NCBI RefSeq assembly: GCF_009189165.1
Contig: NZ_CP045118.1
Span: 5,766,001-5,830,000, forward strand
Length of the DNA stretch: 64,000 bases
Source of the DNA: Pseudomonas sp. SCB32
GTDB taxonomy: Bacteria > Pseudomonadota > Gammaproteobacteria > Pseudomonadales > Pseudomonadaceae
Reading direction: 5' to 3'
Of the stretch, positions 14,643 through 23,010 are shown one piece after another. The notes under the pieces are model-generated. The model was given only the letters and a program-made list of their open reading frames with translations, was not told where the DNA came from and searched no databases. The stretch's first letter is position 1. Every line of letters begins with the position of its first letter. Made by a program: the position numbers and the translations under genes.

Positions 14643-16120
14643 TCCCCACGCGCATTGCCCGCCTGCCGGCCTGCGTGCTCGGCGCCATACTGAGCCTCAC
14701 CGGTTGCGTCAGCTCCTCGGGATTGCTGCCCAGCGGCCAGGCCACCGCCCCCGCCAGCCTGAAGGCAGGCACCACCCTCGACGGCACAGCCTTGTCCCCC
14801 GCCGCCTGGCCCAGCCAACACTGGTGGACCAGCCTGGGCGACCCGCAACTGGACAGCCTGATCGACGAAGCCCTGCGCGGCACACCGGACCTGGATATCG
14901 CCAGCGCCCGCGCTCGCCAGGCCGTCGCCGCCGCCCAGGTGCAGGACGCTGATCGCCTGCCCAGCGTGAAAGGCACCGCCAGCTACGCCGGCATCCGCGC
15001 TCCCGAAAGCGTCCTGCCGCCACCCACCGGCGGCCGCTACACGGCGGTCAAGTACCTGTCGCTGGGTTTCAGCTATGACCTGGACCTGTGGGGCGGCAAG
15101 CGCGCCGCCTGGGAAGCTGCCCTGGGCCAGGCCAACGCCGCCGAGGTCGACCGCCAGGCCGCATCGATCACCCTGTCGACCAACGTTGCCCGCGCCTACA
15201 GCAACCTGGCCCACGCCTTCGTCGTCCGCGATCTCGCCCATGACGAGCTGGATCGCTCGCAGCACCTCTACCAGCTCAGCCAGAAGCGCATGGACGCAGG
15301 CCTGGACAGCAAGGTCCAGTTGCAGCAGACGCAGACCCAGGTCGCCAGCGCGAAACAACAGCTGGCCGCCGCGGAGCAGGAAATCGCCAGCGACCGTATC
15401 GCCCTGGCCGTGCTGCTGGGCCAAGGCCCTGACCGCGGGCAGAGCTTGCAGCGTCCGCAGGTACTCAAGCCGGGCGCACTGGCATTGCCCTCGAACCTGC
15501 CTGCCGAACTGCTCGGACGCCGTCCAGACATCGTCGCCGCGCGCTGGCGCGTCGAGGCAAGCTCCAAGGATATCCAGTCGGCCAAGACCGAGTTCTACCC
15601 GAACCTCAACCTGGGGGCGATGGTGGGACTGGCCGCGATGCACACCGAGGACCTACTGAAGGCGCCGAGCCGCTTCTTCCAGATCGCCCCGGCGATTTCC
15701 CTGCCGATCTTCGACGGCGGCCGCCTGCGCGCGAACCTTGCCGGAAGGGACGCCGACTACGACCTGGCCGTCGCCCAGTACAACAAGACCCTGGTCAATG
15801 CCCTCGGCGAAGTCACTGACGACCTCGGCCGGCTCCGCTCGCTGGAGCAGCAGATCGATGACCAGCGCGAAGCTCGGGATATCGCCAAGTCCAACTTCGA
15901 CCTGGCCATGCGCCGCTACGGCGAAGGCGTCGGCAACTACCTCGACGCCCTCAGCGTGCAGCAGCAACTGCTGCTGGCCGAACGCCAACTGGCCAATCTG
16001 GACGCCCAGCGCATCGACCTCTCGGTGCAGCTCGTCCAGGCCCTGGGCGGCGGCTACCAGCCCGACACCACCTCCACTCCCGCCCCGCTCGCCCAGGCGA
16101 ACGCGGCCGCCGCGCATTGA
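14639..16120 (+). CDS. NodT-family outer membrane efflux lipoprotein
   Basis: Outer-membrane channel (TolC-like) of a tripartite pump, 493 residues. It starts at ATG 14639 overlapping the marR stop. The signal peptide ends in the lipobox LTGC, so it is predicted to be lipidated. Two OEP repeats are evident: WWTSLGDPQLDSLIDEAL near the N-terminus and the second repeat starting around RRPDIVAARWRVEASSKDIQSAKTEFYPNLNL. Long helical stretches rich in Gln and Ala fit the periplasmic barrel. It works with the EmrA and EmrB homologues behind it. Confidence 0.92.
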   Translation: MIPTRIARLPACVLGAILSLTGCVSSSGLLPSGQATAPASLKAGTTLDGTALSPAAWPSQHWWTSLGDPQLDSLIDEALRGTPDLDIASARARQAVAAAQVQDADRLPSVKGTASYAGIRAPESVLPPPTGGRYTAVKYLSLGFSYDLDLWGGKRAAWEAALGQANAAEVDRQAASITLSTNVARAYSNLAHAFVVRDLAHDELDRSQHLYQLSQKRMDAGLDSKVQLQQTQTQVASAKQQLAAAEQEIASDRIALAVLLGQGPDRGQSLQRPQVLKPGALALPSNLPAELLGRRPDIVAARWRVEASSKDIQSAKTEFYPNLNLGAMVGLAAMHTEDLLKAPSRFFQIAPAISLPIFDGGRLRANLAGRDADYDLAVAQYNKTLVNALGEVTDDLGRLRSLEQQIDDQREARDIAKSNFDLAMRRYGEGVGNYLDALSVQQQLLLAERQLANLDAQRIDLSVQLVQALGGGYQPDTTSTPAPLAQANAAAAH

Positions 16121-16134
16121 ACGAGGCACCCGAC

Positions 16135-17319
16135 ATGAGCACCCCTACGCAAGAAACCCAGAACGGCAACTCCAAGCGCAAGCGCTGGCTGTTGATCCTG
16201 CTCGCCGTCGTCGTGCTGGCCGGCCTCGCCAGCGTGGCCTGGCAGATTCTCTATGGCCGCTGGCACGAGGACACCGACGACGCCTACGTGAACGGCAACA
16301 TCGTGCAGATCACCCCGCAGATCACCGGGACTGTGGTCAGCATCGGCGCCGATGACGGCGACCTGGTGCAGAAGGGCCAGGTGTTGGTGAAGTTCGACCC
16401 GAGCGATGCCGACATCGCCCTGCAGCAAGCCGAAGCCAACCTCGCACGCACCGTGCGCCAGGTTCGCGGCCTGTTCAGCAACGTCGACGGCTACAAGGCT
16501 GACGTGGCGGCGAAGAAAGTCGCCCTGACCAAGGCCGAGGCGGACTTCAAGCGCCGGCAGAATCTTGCAAACGACGGCGCCATCTCCCAGGAAGAACTGG
16601 CCCACGCCCGCGACGCCCTGGACACCGCGCGCAGCTCGCTGACCAGTGCCGAACAGCAACTGGACACCAACCGCGCCCTGGTCGACGACACCGTCATTTC
16701 CTCCCATCCGGACGTCAAGGCAGCCGCCGCCAAGCTGCGCCAGGCCTACCTGGACGACGCCCGCGCGGTGATCGTCGCCCCCGTTACCGGCTACGTCGCC
16801 AAGCGCACCGTGCAGGTCGGCCAGCGCGTGCAACCGGGCAATGCCTTGATGGCGGTGATCCCGCTGGATCAGGTATGGATCGACGCCAACTTCAAGGAGA
16901 CCCAGCTCAAGCACATGCGCATCGGCCAGCCGGTCGAGATCCGTTCCGACCTCTACGGTAACGAAGTGAAGTACTCCGGCACCGTCGACAGCCTCGGCGT
17001 CGGCACCGGCAGCGCCTTCTCCCTGCTGCCGGCGCAGAACGCCACCGGCAACTGGATCAAGATCGTCCAGCGCGTGCCCGTGCGTATCCGCATCAGCCCG
17101 GAAGAACTGGCCAAGCACCCGCTGCGCATCGGCCTGTCGATGGACGTCAACGTCAACCTGCACGACCAGAGCGGTCCCGCCCTGGCCCAGCAACCGCCGC
17201 GCGAAGCGCTGTTCTCCACCGACGTCTACCAGCAGCAGCTGGCCTCTGCCGACCATCTGATCGAACAGCTGATCCACGCCAACCTGGCCGACTCCAACCA
17301 CAGCACCGCCCAGCGCTGA
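16135..17319 (+). CDS. emrA: EmrA/HlyD-type membrane fusion protein
   Basis: Periplasmic adaptor of 394 residues. A single membrane anchor (RWLLILLAVVVLAGLASVAW) is followed by the lipoyl half-motif DAYVNGNIVQITPQITGTV, an alpha-hairpin (about 90-190) and a beta-barrel domain with PVTGYVAKRTVQVGQRVQPG. ATG 16135 is preferred because GAGG sits 8 bases upstream; a TTG at 16117 overlaps the previous stop. It bridges the MFS pump EmrB and the NodT channel. Confidence 0.92.
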   Translation: MSTPTQETQNGNSKRKRWLLILLAVVVLAGLASVAWQILYGRWHEDTDDAYVNGNIVQITPQITGTVVSIGADDGDLVQKGQVLVKFDPSDADIALQQAEANLARTVRQVRGLFSNVDGYKADVAAKKVALTKAEADFKRRQNLANDGAISQEELAHARDALDTARSSLTSAEQQLDTNRALVDDTVISSHPDVKAAAAKLRQAYLDDARAVIVAPVTGYVAKRTVQVGQRVQPGNALMAVIPLDQVWIDANFKETQLKHMRIGQPVEIRSDLYGNEVKYSGTVDSLGVGTGSAFSLLPAQNATGNWIKIVQRVPVRIRISPEELAKHPLRIGLSMDVNVNLHDQSGPALAQQPPREALFSTDVYQQQLASADHLIEQLIHANLADSNHSTAQR

Positions 17320-17332
17320 TGCCCCCGACGCC

Positions 17333-18865
17333 ATGAGCCAGAACAGCAGCTTCTCCCCGCCCAGCCTGGTGATGGCTACCATCGGCCTGTCGCTGGCGAC
17401 CTTCATGCAGGTGCTGGACACCACCATCGCCAACGTGGCGCTGCCGACCATTTCCGGCAACCTGGGTGTCAGCTCCGAGCAAGGCACCTGGGTGATCACC
17501 TCCTTCGCGGTGAGCAACGCCATCGCCCTGCCACTGACCGGCTGGCTCAGCCGGAAAGTCGGCGAGGTGCGGCTGTTCATCGCCGCAACGGTGTTGTTCG
17601 TGATCGCCTCCTTCCTCTGCGGCGTTGCGCAGCAGATGGGCATGCTGGTCGGCTTCCGCGCCCTGCAAGGCTTCGTCGCCGGACCGCTGTATCCGATCAC
17701 CCAGACGCTGCTGATCTCCATCTATCCCCCCGCCAAGCGAGGGATGGCGTTGGCGCTGCTGGCCATGGTGACAGTGGTCGCCCCCATCGCCGGGCCAATC
17801 CTCGGCGGCTGGATCACCGACAGCTACAGCTGGCCGTGGATATTCTTCATCAACGTGCCCATCGGCCTGTTCGCCGCAATGGTGGTCTATCAGCAATTGC
17901 GCGAGCGCCCGGTAGTGATCAAGCACGCGCCGATGGACTATATGGGGCTGGCGATGCTGGTACTGGGGGTCGGCGCCCTGCAGATCGTGCTCGACAAGGG
18001 CAACGACCTGGACTGGTTCGAGTCCGACTTCATCATCGGCGGCACGGTGGTCGCGGTGATCGCCCTGGCGGTGTTCGTGATCTGGGAGCTGACTGACCGT
18101 CACCCGATCGTCAATCTGCGACTGTTCGTGCACCGCAACTTCACCGTCGGAACCCTGGCCCTGGTCGGCGGTTACGCTGGCTTCTTCGGCATGGGCCTGC
18201 TGCTGCCGCTGTGGCTGCAGACGCAGATGGGCTACACCGCCACCTGGGCGGGTCTGGCGGCCGCACCGATCGGCGTCCTGCCGATATTCCTCTCGCCGAT
18301 TGTCGGACGCTACGCACAGAGTTTCGACCTGCGCGTGGTCGCCAGCCTGGCCTTCCTGACGATGGCCGCGACCTGCTTCATGCGAGCCAACTTCACCACC
18401 GAGGTCGATTACACCCACGTCGCCCTGGTGCAGATGTTCATGGGCTTCGGCGTGGCATTCTTCTTCATGCCGATCCTCAGCATCCTGCTCTCGGACCTGC
18501 CACCCGACCAGATCGCCGATGGTTCGGGCCTCGCAACCTTCCTGCGCACGCTCGCAGGCAGCTTCGCCGCGTCCCTGACCACCTGGCTGTGGAACCGCCG
18601 CGCAACCATGCACCACGCTTACCTGACCGAGAACCTCAGCCAGTACGACCCGGCCACCCGGGCGACCGTCGATCAGCTCGGCGGTCCTGGCCAACACAGC
18701 GCTGCGCTGCTGGAGCGCATGGTGGAAAGCCAGGCCTACATGATCTCCACCATCGACTACTTCACCCTGCTTGGCTGGCTGTTCCTCGCCATGCTGGTGG
18801 TCATCTGCCTGGCCAAGCCCCCGTTCGGCGCCAAACCCGGCGCAGCCACTGCGGGCGGGCACTGA
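17333..18865 (+). CDS. emrB: EmrB-type DHA2 MFS drug efflux transporter
   Basis: Proton-driven exporter of the 14-TM DHA2 group, 510 residues. It carries the family motif LDTTIANVALPTISGNLGVS in TM1 and GWLSRKVGEVRLF as the motif-A loop; motif C is GPILGGWITDSYSW. The predicted partner proteins are encoded immediately upstream. Substrates are probably hydrophobic uncouplers or antibiotics by analogy with EmrAB; not shown by sequence. Confidence 0.93.
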   Translation: MSQNSSFSPPSLVMATIGLSLATFMQVLDTTIANVALPTISGNLGVSSEQGTWVITSFAVSNAIALPLTGWLSRKVGEVRLFIAATVLFVIASFLCGVAQQMGMLVGFRALQGFVAGPLYPITQTLLISIYPPAKRGMALALLAMVTVVAPIAGPILGGWITDSYSWPWIFFINVPIGLFAAMVVYQQLRERPVVIKHAPMDYMGLAMLVLGVGALQIVLDKGNDLDWFESDFIIGGTVVAVIALAVFVIWELTDRHPIVNLRLFVHRNFTVGTLALVGGYAGFFGMGLLLPLWLQTQMGYTATWAGLAAAPIGVLPIFLSPIVGRYAQSFDLRVVASLAFLTMAATCFMRANFTTEVDYTHVALVQMFMGFGVAFFFMPILSILLSDLPPDQIADGSGLATFLRTLAGSFAASLTTWLWNRRATMHHAYLTENLSQYDPATRATVDQLGGPGQHSAALLERMVESQAYMISTIDYFTLLGWLFLAMLVVICLAKPPFGAKPGAATAGGH

Positions 18866-18897
18866 TCATGTACTGTATCACACTGCAAAATCAGAGG

Positions 18898-18925
18898 TTT
18901 ACACCCCAGGCGGCATCGCTATAAT
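18898..18925 (+). promoter_or_regulatory. Sigma-70 promoter of tRNA-Thr
   Basis: TTTACA at 18898-18903, a 16-base spacer, and TATAAT at 18920-18925, 13 bases before the tRNA. Confidence 0.75.
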
Positions 18926-18938
18926 GGCGGCCCTCCTT

Positions 18939-19014
<76 letters not shown>

Positions 19015-19020
19015 TATGCA

Positions 19021-19045
19021 AAGGCCCCGTGAAAGCGGGGCTTTT
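19021..19045 (+). terminator. Terminator of tRNA-Thr
   Basis: AAGGCCCCG pairs with CGGGGCTTT (one G-T wobble) around TGAAAG, followed by T residues. Confidence 0.75.
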
Positions 19046-19251
19046 TCATTTCAGGGAACCAAACTTCGCCGGAACAATCCAACCCTTGAATCAGTCCATT
19101 CGCGACCCCGACTTGACCGGTTGCACTATGAGCACCGGGCCGTCATGCGGTAATCTCTCGGTCGGCCGACTTTCAGGCGGGTGACCTACCCCATAGCGTA
19201 AAAAGAACGGTGATGCTGCGTAGGATGAATCTTGCAAAGGACCTTTGATTG

Positions 19252-20688
19252 ATGCTGATCCCAGTGATCATTTGCGGCGGCGCAGGCAGCCGGCTGTGGC
19301 CGGTTTCGCGCGAGGCGCACCCCAAACCCTTCATGCCGCTTCCCGACGGGCAGAACCTTCTGCAGAAGACGTTGCTGCGAGCTCTCGCCCTGGATGGCGT
19401 ATCGGAAGTGATGACCGTCACGAACCGCGAACTGTTCTTCAAGACCGAAGACGAATACCGCGCCTTCAAGCCGCAGGCCCATTGCCTGAGCTACGTGCTT
19501 GAGCCGTTTGGCCGCAATACCGCTGCCGCCGTGCTCTCGGCCGCCCTGCAACTGGACCAGACCCACGGTCCCGATGCCCTGATGCTGGTGCTGCCGGCCG
19601 ACCACCTGATCCAGCACTCCGACGCTTTCGCCGAGGCCGTCGCCAATGCGGCCCGCCTTGCGGCTGCAGGCTGGCTGGTCACCTTCGGCGTCCAGCCAGA
19701 GTTCCCGGAAACAGGTTTCGGCTACATCGAATCCGACAGCCAGGCTCTGGAGGGTGGACTGAAGGTCAAGCGCTTCGTCGAGAAGCCTAGCCTGGAAAAA
19801 GCGCAGGAATACCTCGCCGCCGGAAACTACTTCTGGAACTCCGGCATGTTCTGCTTCCGAGTTGGAACGCTGGTCGAGGAGATGAAAATCCACGCGCCCG
19901 ACGTTCATGAAGCCGTCACCCGGACCATCGGCCAATCGCGGCTCACCGAAGCAGAGGCTCACCGTTGCCTATCTCTGGATGCAGATGCATTCGGACAGGT
20001 GCCGGACATCTCCATCGACTATGCGCTGTTGGAGCGCTCCGGAAAGGTCGCCACCGTTCCCTGCAACCTTGGCTGGAGCGATATCGGCTCGTGGAACGCA
20101 TTGAGCGAACTGACCGCCGAGGACGATGAGGGCAACCGCTTTGACGGCGAAGTACTCTCCCATGGCGCCCACAACAACTACGTGCACAGCCCTGAGCGTC
20201 TGGCGGCACTGGTGGGCGTGCAGAATCTGATCGTCGTCGACACCCCCGACGCCCTGCTGATCGCTCACAAAGAGCACACCCAGGATGTCAAGCAGATCGT
20301 CACTCAACTGAAGAAGAGCGGCCATAGTGCGCACCTGCTGCACCGCACCGTCCATCGCCCCTGGGGTACCTACACCACGCTGGAGGAAGGGTACCGCTTC
20401 AAGATCAAGCGCATCGTGGTCAAGCCCGGCGCATCGCTCTCCCTGCAGATGCACCACCATCGCAGCGAACACTGGATTGTCGTAGCCGGCATGGCGCAAG
20501 TCGTCAACGGCGAGAGCACCATGCTGCTTAACAGCAATGAATCGACCTTCATTCCGGCCGGCCACAAGCATCGCCTGGAAAATCCTGGCGTCATAGATCT
20601 GGTTCTGATTGAAGTTCAGAGCGGCGACTATCTGGGCGAAGACGATATCGTGCGATTCCAGGACAACTACGGCCGCGCTGCGTGCTGA
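19252..20688 (+). CDS. manC: Bifunctional mannose-1-phosphate guanylyltransferase / mannose-6-phosphate isomerase
   Basis: Makes GDP-mannose, the precursor of GDP-D-rhamnose. The 478-residue type II enzyme has the nucleotidyltransferase signature CGGAGSRLWPVSREAHPKPF near residues 8-27 and FVEKPSLEKAQEYL for sugar-phosphate binding. The C-terminal isomerase cupin has LQMHHHRSEHWIVV as metal ligands. ATG 19252 is preferred; AAAGGA lies 10 bases upstream and the TTG before it is less likely. It corresponds functionally to WbpW of the P. aeruginosa A-band locus. A terminator follows, so the wzm operon probably has its own promoter. Confidence 0.93.
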   Translation: MLIPVIICGGAGSRLWPVSREAHPKPFMPLPDGQNLLQKTLLRALALDGVSEVMTVTNRELFFKTEDEYRAFKPQAHCLSYVLEPFGRNTAAAVLSAALQLDQTHGPDALMLVLPADHLIQHSDAFAEAVANAARLAAAGWLVTFGVQPEFPETGFGYIESDSQALEGGLKVKRFVEKPSLEKAQEYLAAGNYFWNSGMFCFRVGTLVEEMKIHAPDVHEAVTRTIGQSRLTEAEAHRCLSLDADAFGQVPDISIDYALLERSGKVATVPCNLGWSDIGSWNALSELTAEDDEGNRFDGEVLSHGAHNNYVHSPERLAALVGVQNLIVVDTPDALLIAHKEHTQDVKQIVTQLKKSGHSAHLLHRTVHRPWGTYTTLEEGYRFKIKRIVVKPGASLSLQMHHHRSEHWIVVAGMAQVVNGESTMLLNSNESTFIPAGHKHRLENPGVIDLVLIEVQSGDYLGEDDIVRFQDNYGRAAC

Positions 20689-20710
20689 GAAGCCCATCTG
20701 CACAACTTAT

Positions 20711-20735
20711 ATGCCCGCTAACTTGCGGGCATTTT
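20711..20735 (+). terminator. Terminator of manC
   Basis: ATGCCCGC (20711-20718) pairs with GCGGGCAT (20725-20732) and is followed by TTT. Confidence 0.75.
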
Positions 20736-20941
20736 CCTAATATTCAGCCAATAAGATTTCACCGAAAGAGCACACGGTCGCCTATCGACCTGGAAAATGG
20801 ACGCCAGCTGCTTACAGATTTCACGTCTGAAAGACCGTAGCGCGATCAACCCAGTGGTCTAGACGCGTCACTGCCGGACCCGACCTTGCTGGTTTCAGCA
20901 TAAGGGCCAACGTAGCAGCAAGAGGAGAGTCAGGAGCCTTT

Positions 20942-21736
20942 ATGTTTGGGATGTTGAATAGCCTCTGGGATTACAGGGGTTTCATACTTTCGTCAATCCG
21001 GAACGAATTCGTTGCTCGATTCGCAAGAAGCCGACTGGGCGGCCTCTGGATGATCATTCATCCTCTGGCCCAAGTGGCAATCTACGCGCTCGTACTTTCG
21101 AATGTACTCCAGGCAAAACTTCCAGGGATTGACCACAGTTACGCATACGCACTTTACCTGATGGCCGGCATGGCGGCCTGGAATTTGTTTGCCGACATTA
21201 TCGGACGTTTCCTTACTCTGTTTATCGAGCAAGGAAACCTAATGAAAAAGATCCGATTCCCTCGCATTACGCTTCCCGCTGTAGTGCTCGGATCGGCACT
21301 TCTCAACAACTTACTTCTAATCCTATCCCTTCTGGTTGTATTTGCACTAATGGGCCAGAAGATCACCTTAGAAGTACTTTGGTTGCTCCCCCTGATACTG
21401 GTCACCGCTGCCCTGGCATCGGGAATCGGGCTGGTACTCGGCGTACTCAATGTGTTCGTTCGCGATATAGGCCAGGTCATTCCTATTATCTTGCAAGTCT
21501 GGTTCTGGCTGACCCCCATTATCTACCCTGTCGCGGTAATTCCAGAGAAATTCAAGGGCACCATGGCCATCAACCCCATGTTCCCAATCGTCAATGCCTA
21601 TCAGGAAATCCTTGTCTATAACAAGTCTCCCGAACTCCTGAGCGTTGCCTGGATCGCCGCCATTTCTATTGCGCTCATGGCGTTCGGCCTATTTCTCTTC
21701 CGTCGCGCAGCACCTGAAATGGTGGACGTACTATGA
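20942..21736 (+). CDS. wzm: Wzm polysaccharide ABC transporter permease
   Basis: Inner-membrane half of an O-polysaccharide/teichoic-acid type ABC exporter, 264 residues with about six membrane segments. The N-terminal amphipathic stretch and ARSRLGGLWMIIHPLAQ are the usual gate-helix start of Wzm/TagG proteins; WFWLTPIIYPVAVIPEKFKG is the conserved C-terminal loop. AGGAG precedes the ATG. GC falls sharply from here to about 24,900, a sign of horizontal acquisition. It overlaps wzt by 4 bp. Confidence 0.93.
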   Translation: MFGMLNSLWDYRGFILSSIRNEFVARFARSRLGGLWMIIHPLAQVAIYALVLSNVLQAKLPGIDHSYAYALYLMAGMAAWNLFADIIGRFLTLFIEQGNLMKKIRFPRITLPAVVLGSALLNNLLLILSLLVVFALMGQKITLEVLWLLPLILVTAALASGIGLVLGVLNVFVRDIGQVIPIILQVWFWLTPIIYPVAVIPEKFKGTMAINPMFPIVNAYQEILVYNKSPELLSVAWIAAISIALMAFGLFLFRRAAPEMVDVL

Positions 21737-23010
21737 ACTCGCTAGAAGTACATGACATCGGCAAGGCATTTGTCGGATACAGATCCGAATGGCAACGCTT
21801 TGCCAGATGGCTCTACCTCCCTAGCAAGCCAAGTACTGAGCACTGGATCATCCGCAATATAAGCTTCTCCATCGGGCGCGGGGAAGCCGTTGGCATTCTG
21901 GGCAAGAACGGCGCAGGAAAATCAACGCTATTGAAAATGATCTCTGGAACCTTGCAGCCCTCCGAGGGGAGCATCCAGATAAATGGGCGAATCTCAGCGA
22001 TCCTGGAGCTGGGAATGGGCTTCAATCCCGATCTGACAGGCAGAAAGAACGTTTATCACGCCGCAGGCCTGATGGGATTCTCGACCGAAGAAACTGACAA
22101 GCTCATACCAGATATCGAAGCCTTTGCCGATATTGGCGAGTACTTCGACGAGCCGGTGCGCACGTACTCCAGTGGCATGCAGGTTCGCCTGGCTTTCGGG
22201 GTAGCAACCGCCGCCAGACCGGAAATTCTCATCATTGACGAAGCCCTCGCCGTAGGCGATGCCGCCTTTCAGCGCAAATGCTTCCAACGAATAGAGAAGT
22301 TCATGGCAGAAGGAACGACTCTGCTCTTCGTAAGCCACGACATAGAAACTGTAAAGAAAATGTGCAACAGGGCGATCTTCATCAAAGAGGGTCGCTTGGA
22401 AAGTATTGGTCCGGCAAAGCAGGTTTGCGATGAGTACGAGCGCCATCTGTTTAGTGGAAAGTCGCCCGCAAATCGTCCGTCCAAGAGCACCGGTGAGTCT
22501 CTGGCGCATAATGAGCCGCTTTTTGATCCAGCCCTGACTACTGGCTGCGAAATGATCTACGGCAGTGGCGATGCAGACATAGTCGCCTGCTGGCTAGAGG
22601 ATAGCCTGGGCAGACGAGTCAACATCATCGAGTCTGGCGCCACCTTCAGCTGGTGCTATCGCGTTCACTTCCATAGCGACGTCACGCACCCCATATTCTC
22701 CATGATGCTGAAGACTCGTGAAGGCATCGCAATTTTCGGAACTGACAGTACCACACTGGGAGAACCACTTCCCAGCCCGCGGGCAGGAGAGGTGCGCGAC
22801 ATCAAATTCACGCTCACATCACCACTGGCTCCCGGCGTTTACTACTTCAATTGCGGAATTCGACTCGATACATCCGGCGAGGCGGAGTTCCTGTGCCGAC
22901 GGATCGATGCTGCACTTTTACGTGTAACTTCGACCGATCAGACCACTACAGCCATCGGCATTGTAGAGATGCAGGCCTCTCTTAAAGATATCTCGGTGAG
23001 CAACGCATGA
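21733..23010 (+). CDS. wzt: Wzt polysaccharide ABC transporter ATPase with C-terminal carbohydrate-binding domain
   Basis: Powers export of the lipid-linked polymer. The 425-residue protein has Walker A GKNGAGKST at 57-65, signature YSSGMQVRLAFGVA around 145-158 and Walker B LIIDEA near 166-171. Beyond residue 250 an extra beta-rich domain of about 170 residues is present, as in Wzt proteins of E. coli O8/O9a, where this domain recognises the modified non-reducing end of the finished chain. That implies a terminal cap here too. Overlaps both neighbours by 4 bp, so Wzm, Wzt and the next protein are made together. Confidence 0.93.
   Translation: MNSLEVHDIGKAFVGYRSEWQRFARWLYLPSKPSTEHWIIRNISFSIGRGEAVGILGKNGAGKSTLLKMISGTLQPSEGSIQINGRISAILELGMGFNPDLTGRKNVYHAAGLMGFSTEETDKLIPDIEAFADIGEYFDEPVRTYSSGMQVRLAFGVATAARPEILIIDEALAVGDAAFQRKCFQRIEKFMAEGTTLLFVSHDIETVKKMCNRAIFIKEGRLESIGPAKQVCDEYERHLFSGKSPANRPSKSTGESLAHNEPLFDPALTTGCEMIYGSGDADIVACWLEDSLGRRVNIIESGATFSWCYRVHFHSDVTHPIFSMMLKTREGIAIFGTDSTTLGEPLPSPRAGEVRDIKFTLTSPLAPGVYYFNCGIRLDTSGEAEFLCRRIDAALLRVTSTDQTTTAIGIVEMQASLKDISVSNA

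Noticed and set aside
20740..20941. JUMPstart/ops element upstream of the polysaccharide export genes
   Set aside because: No GGCGGTAG-like core was found here or in 33145-33486.
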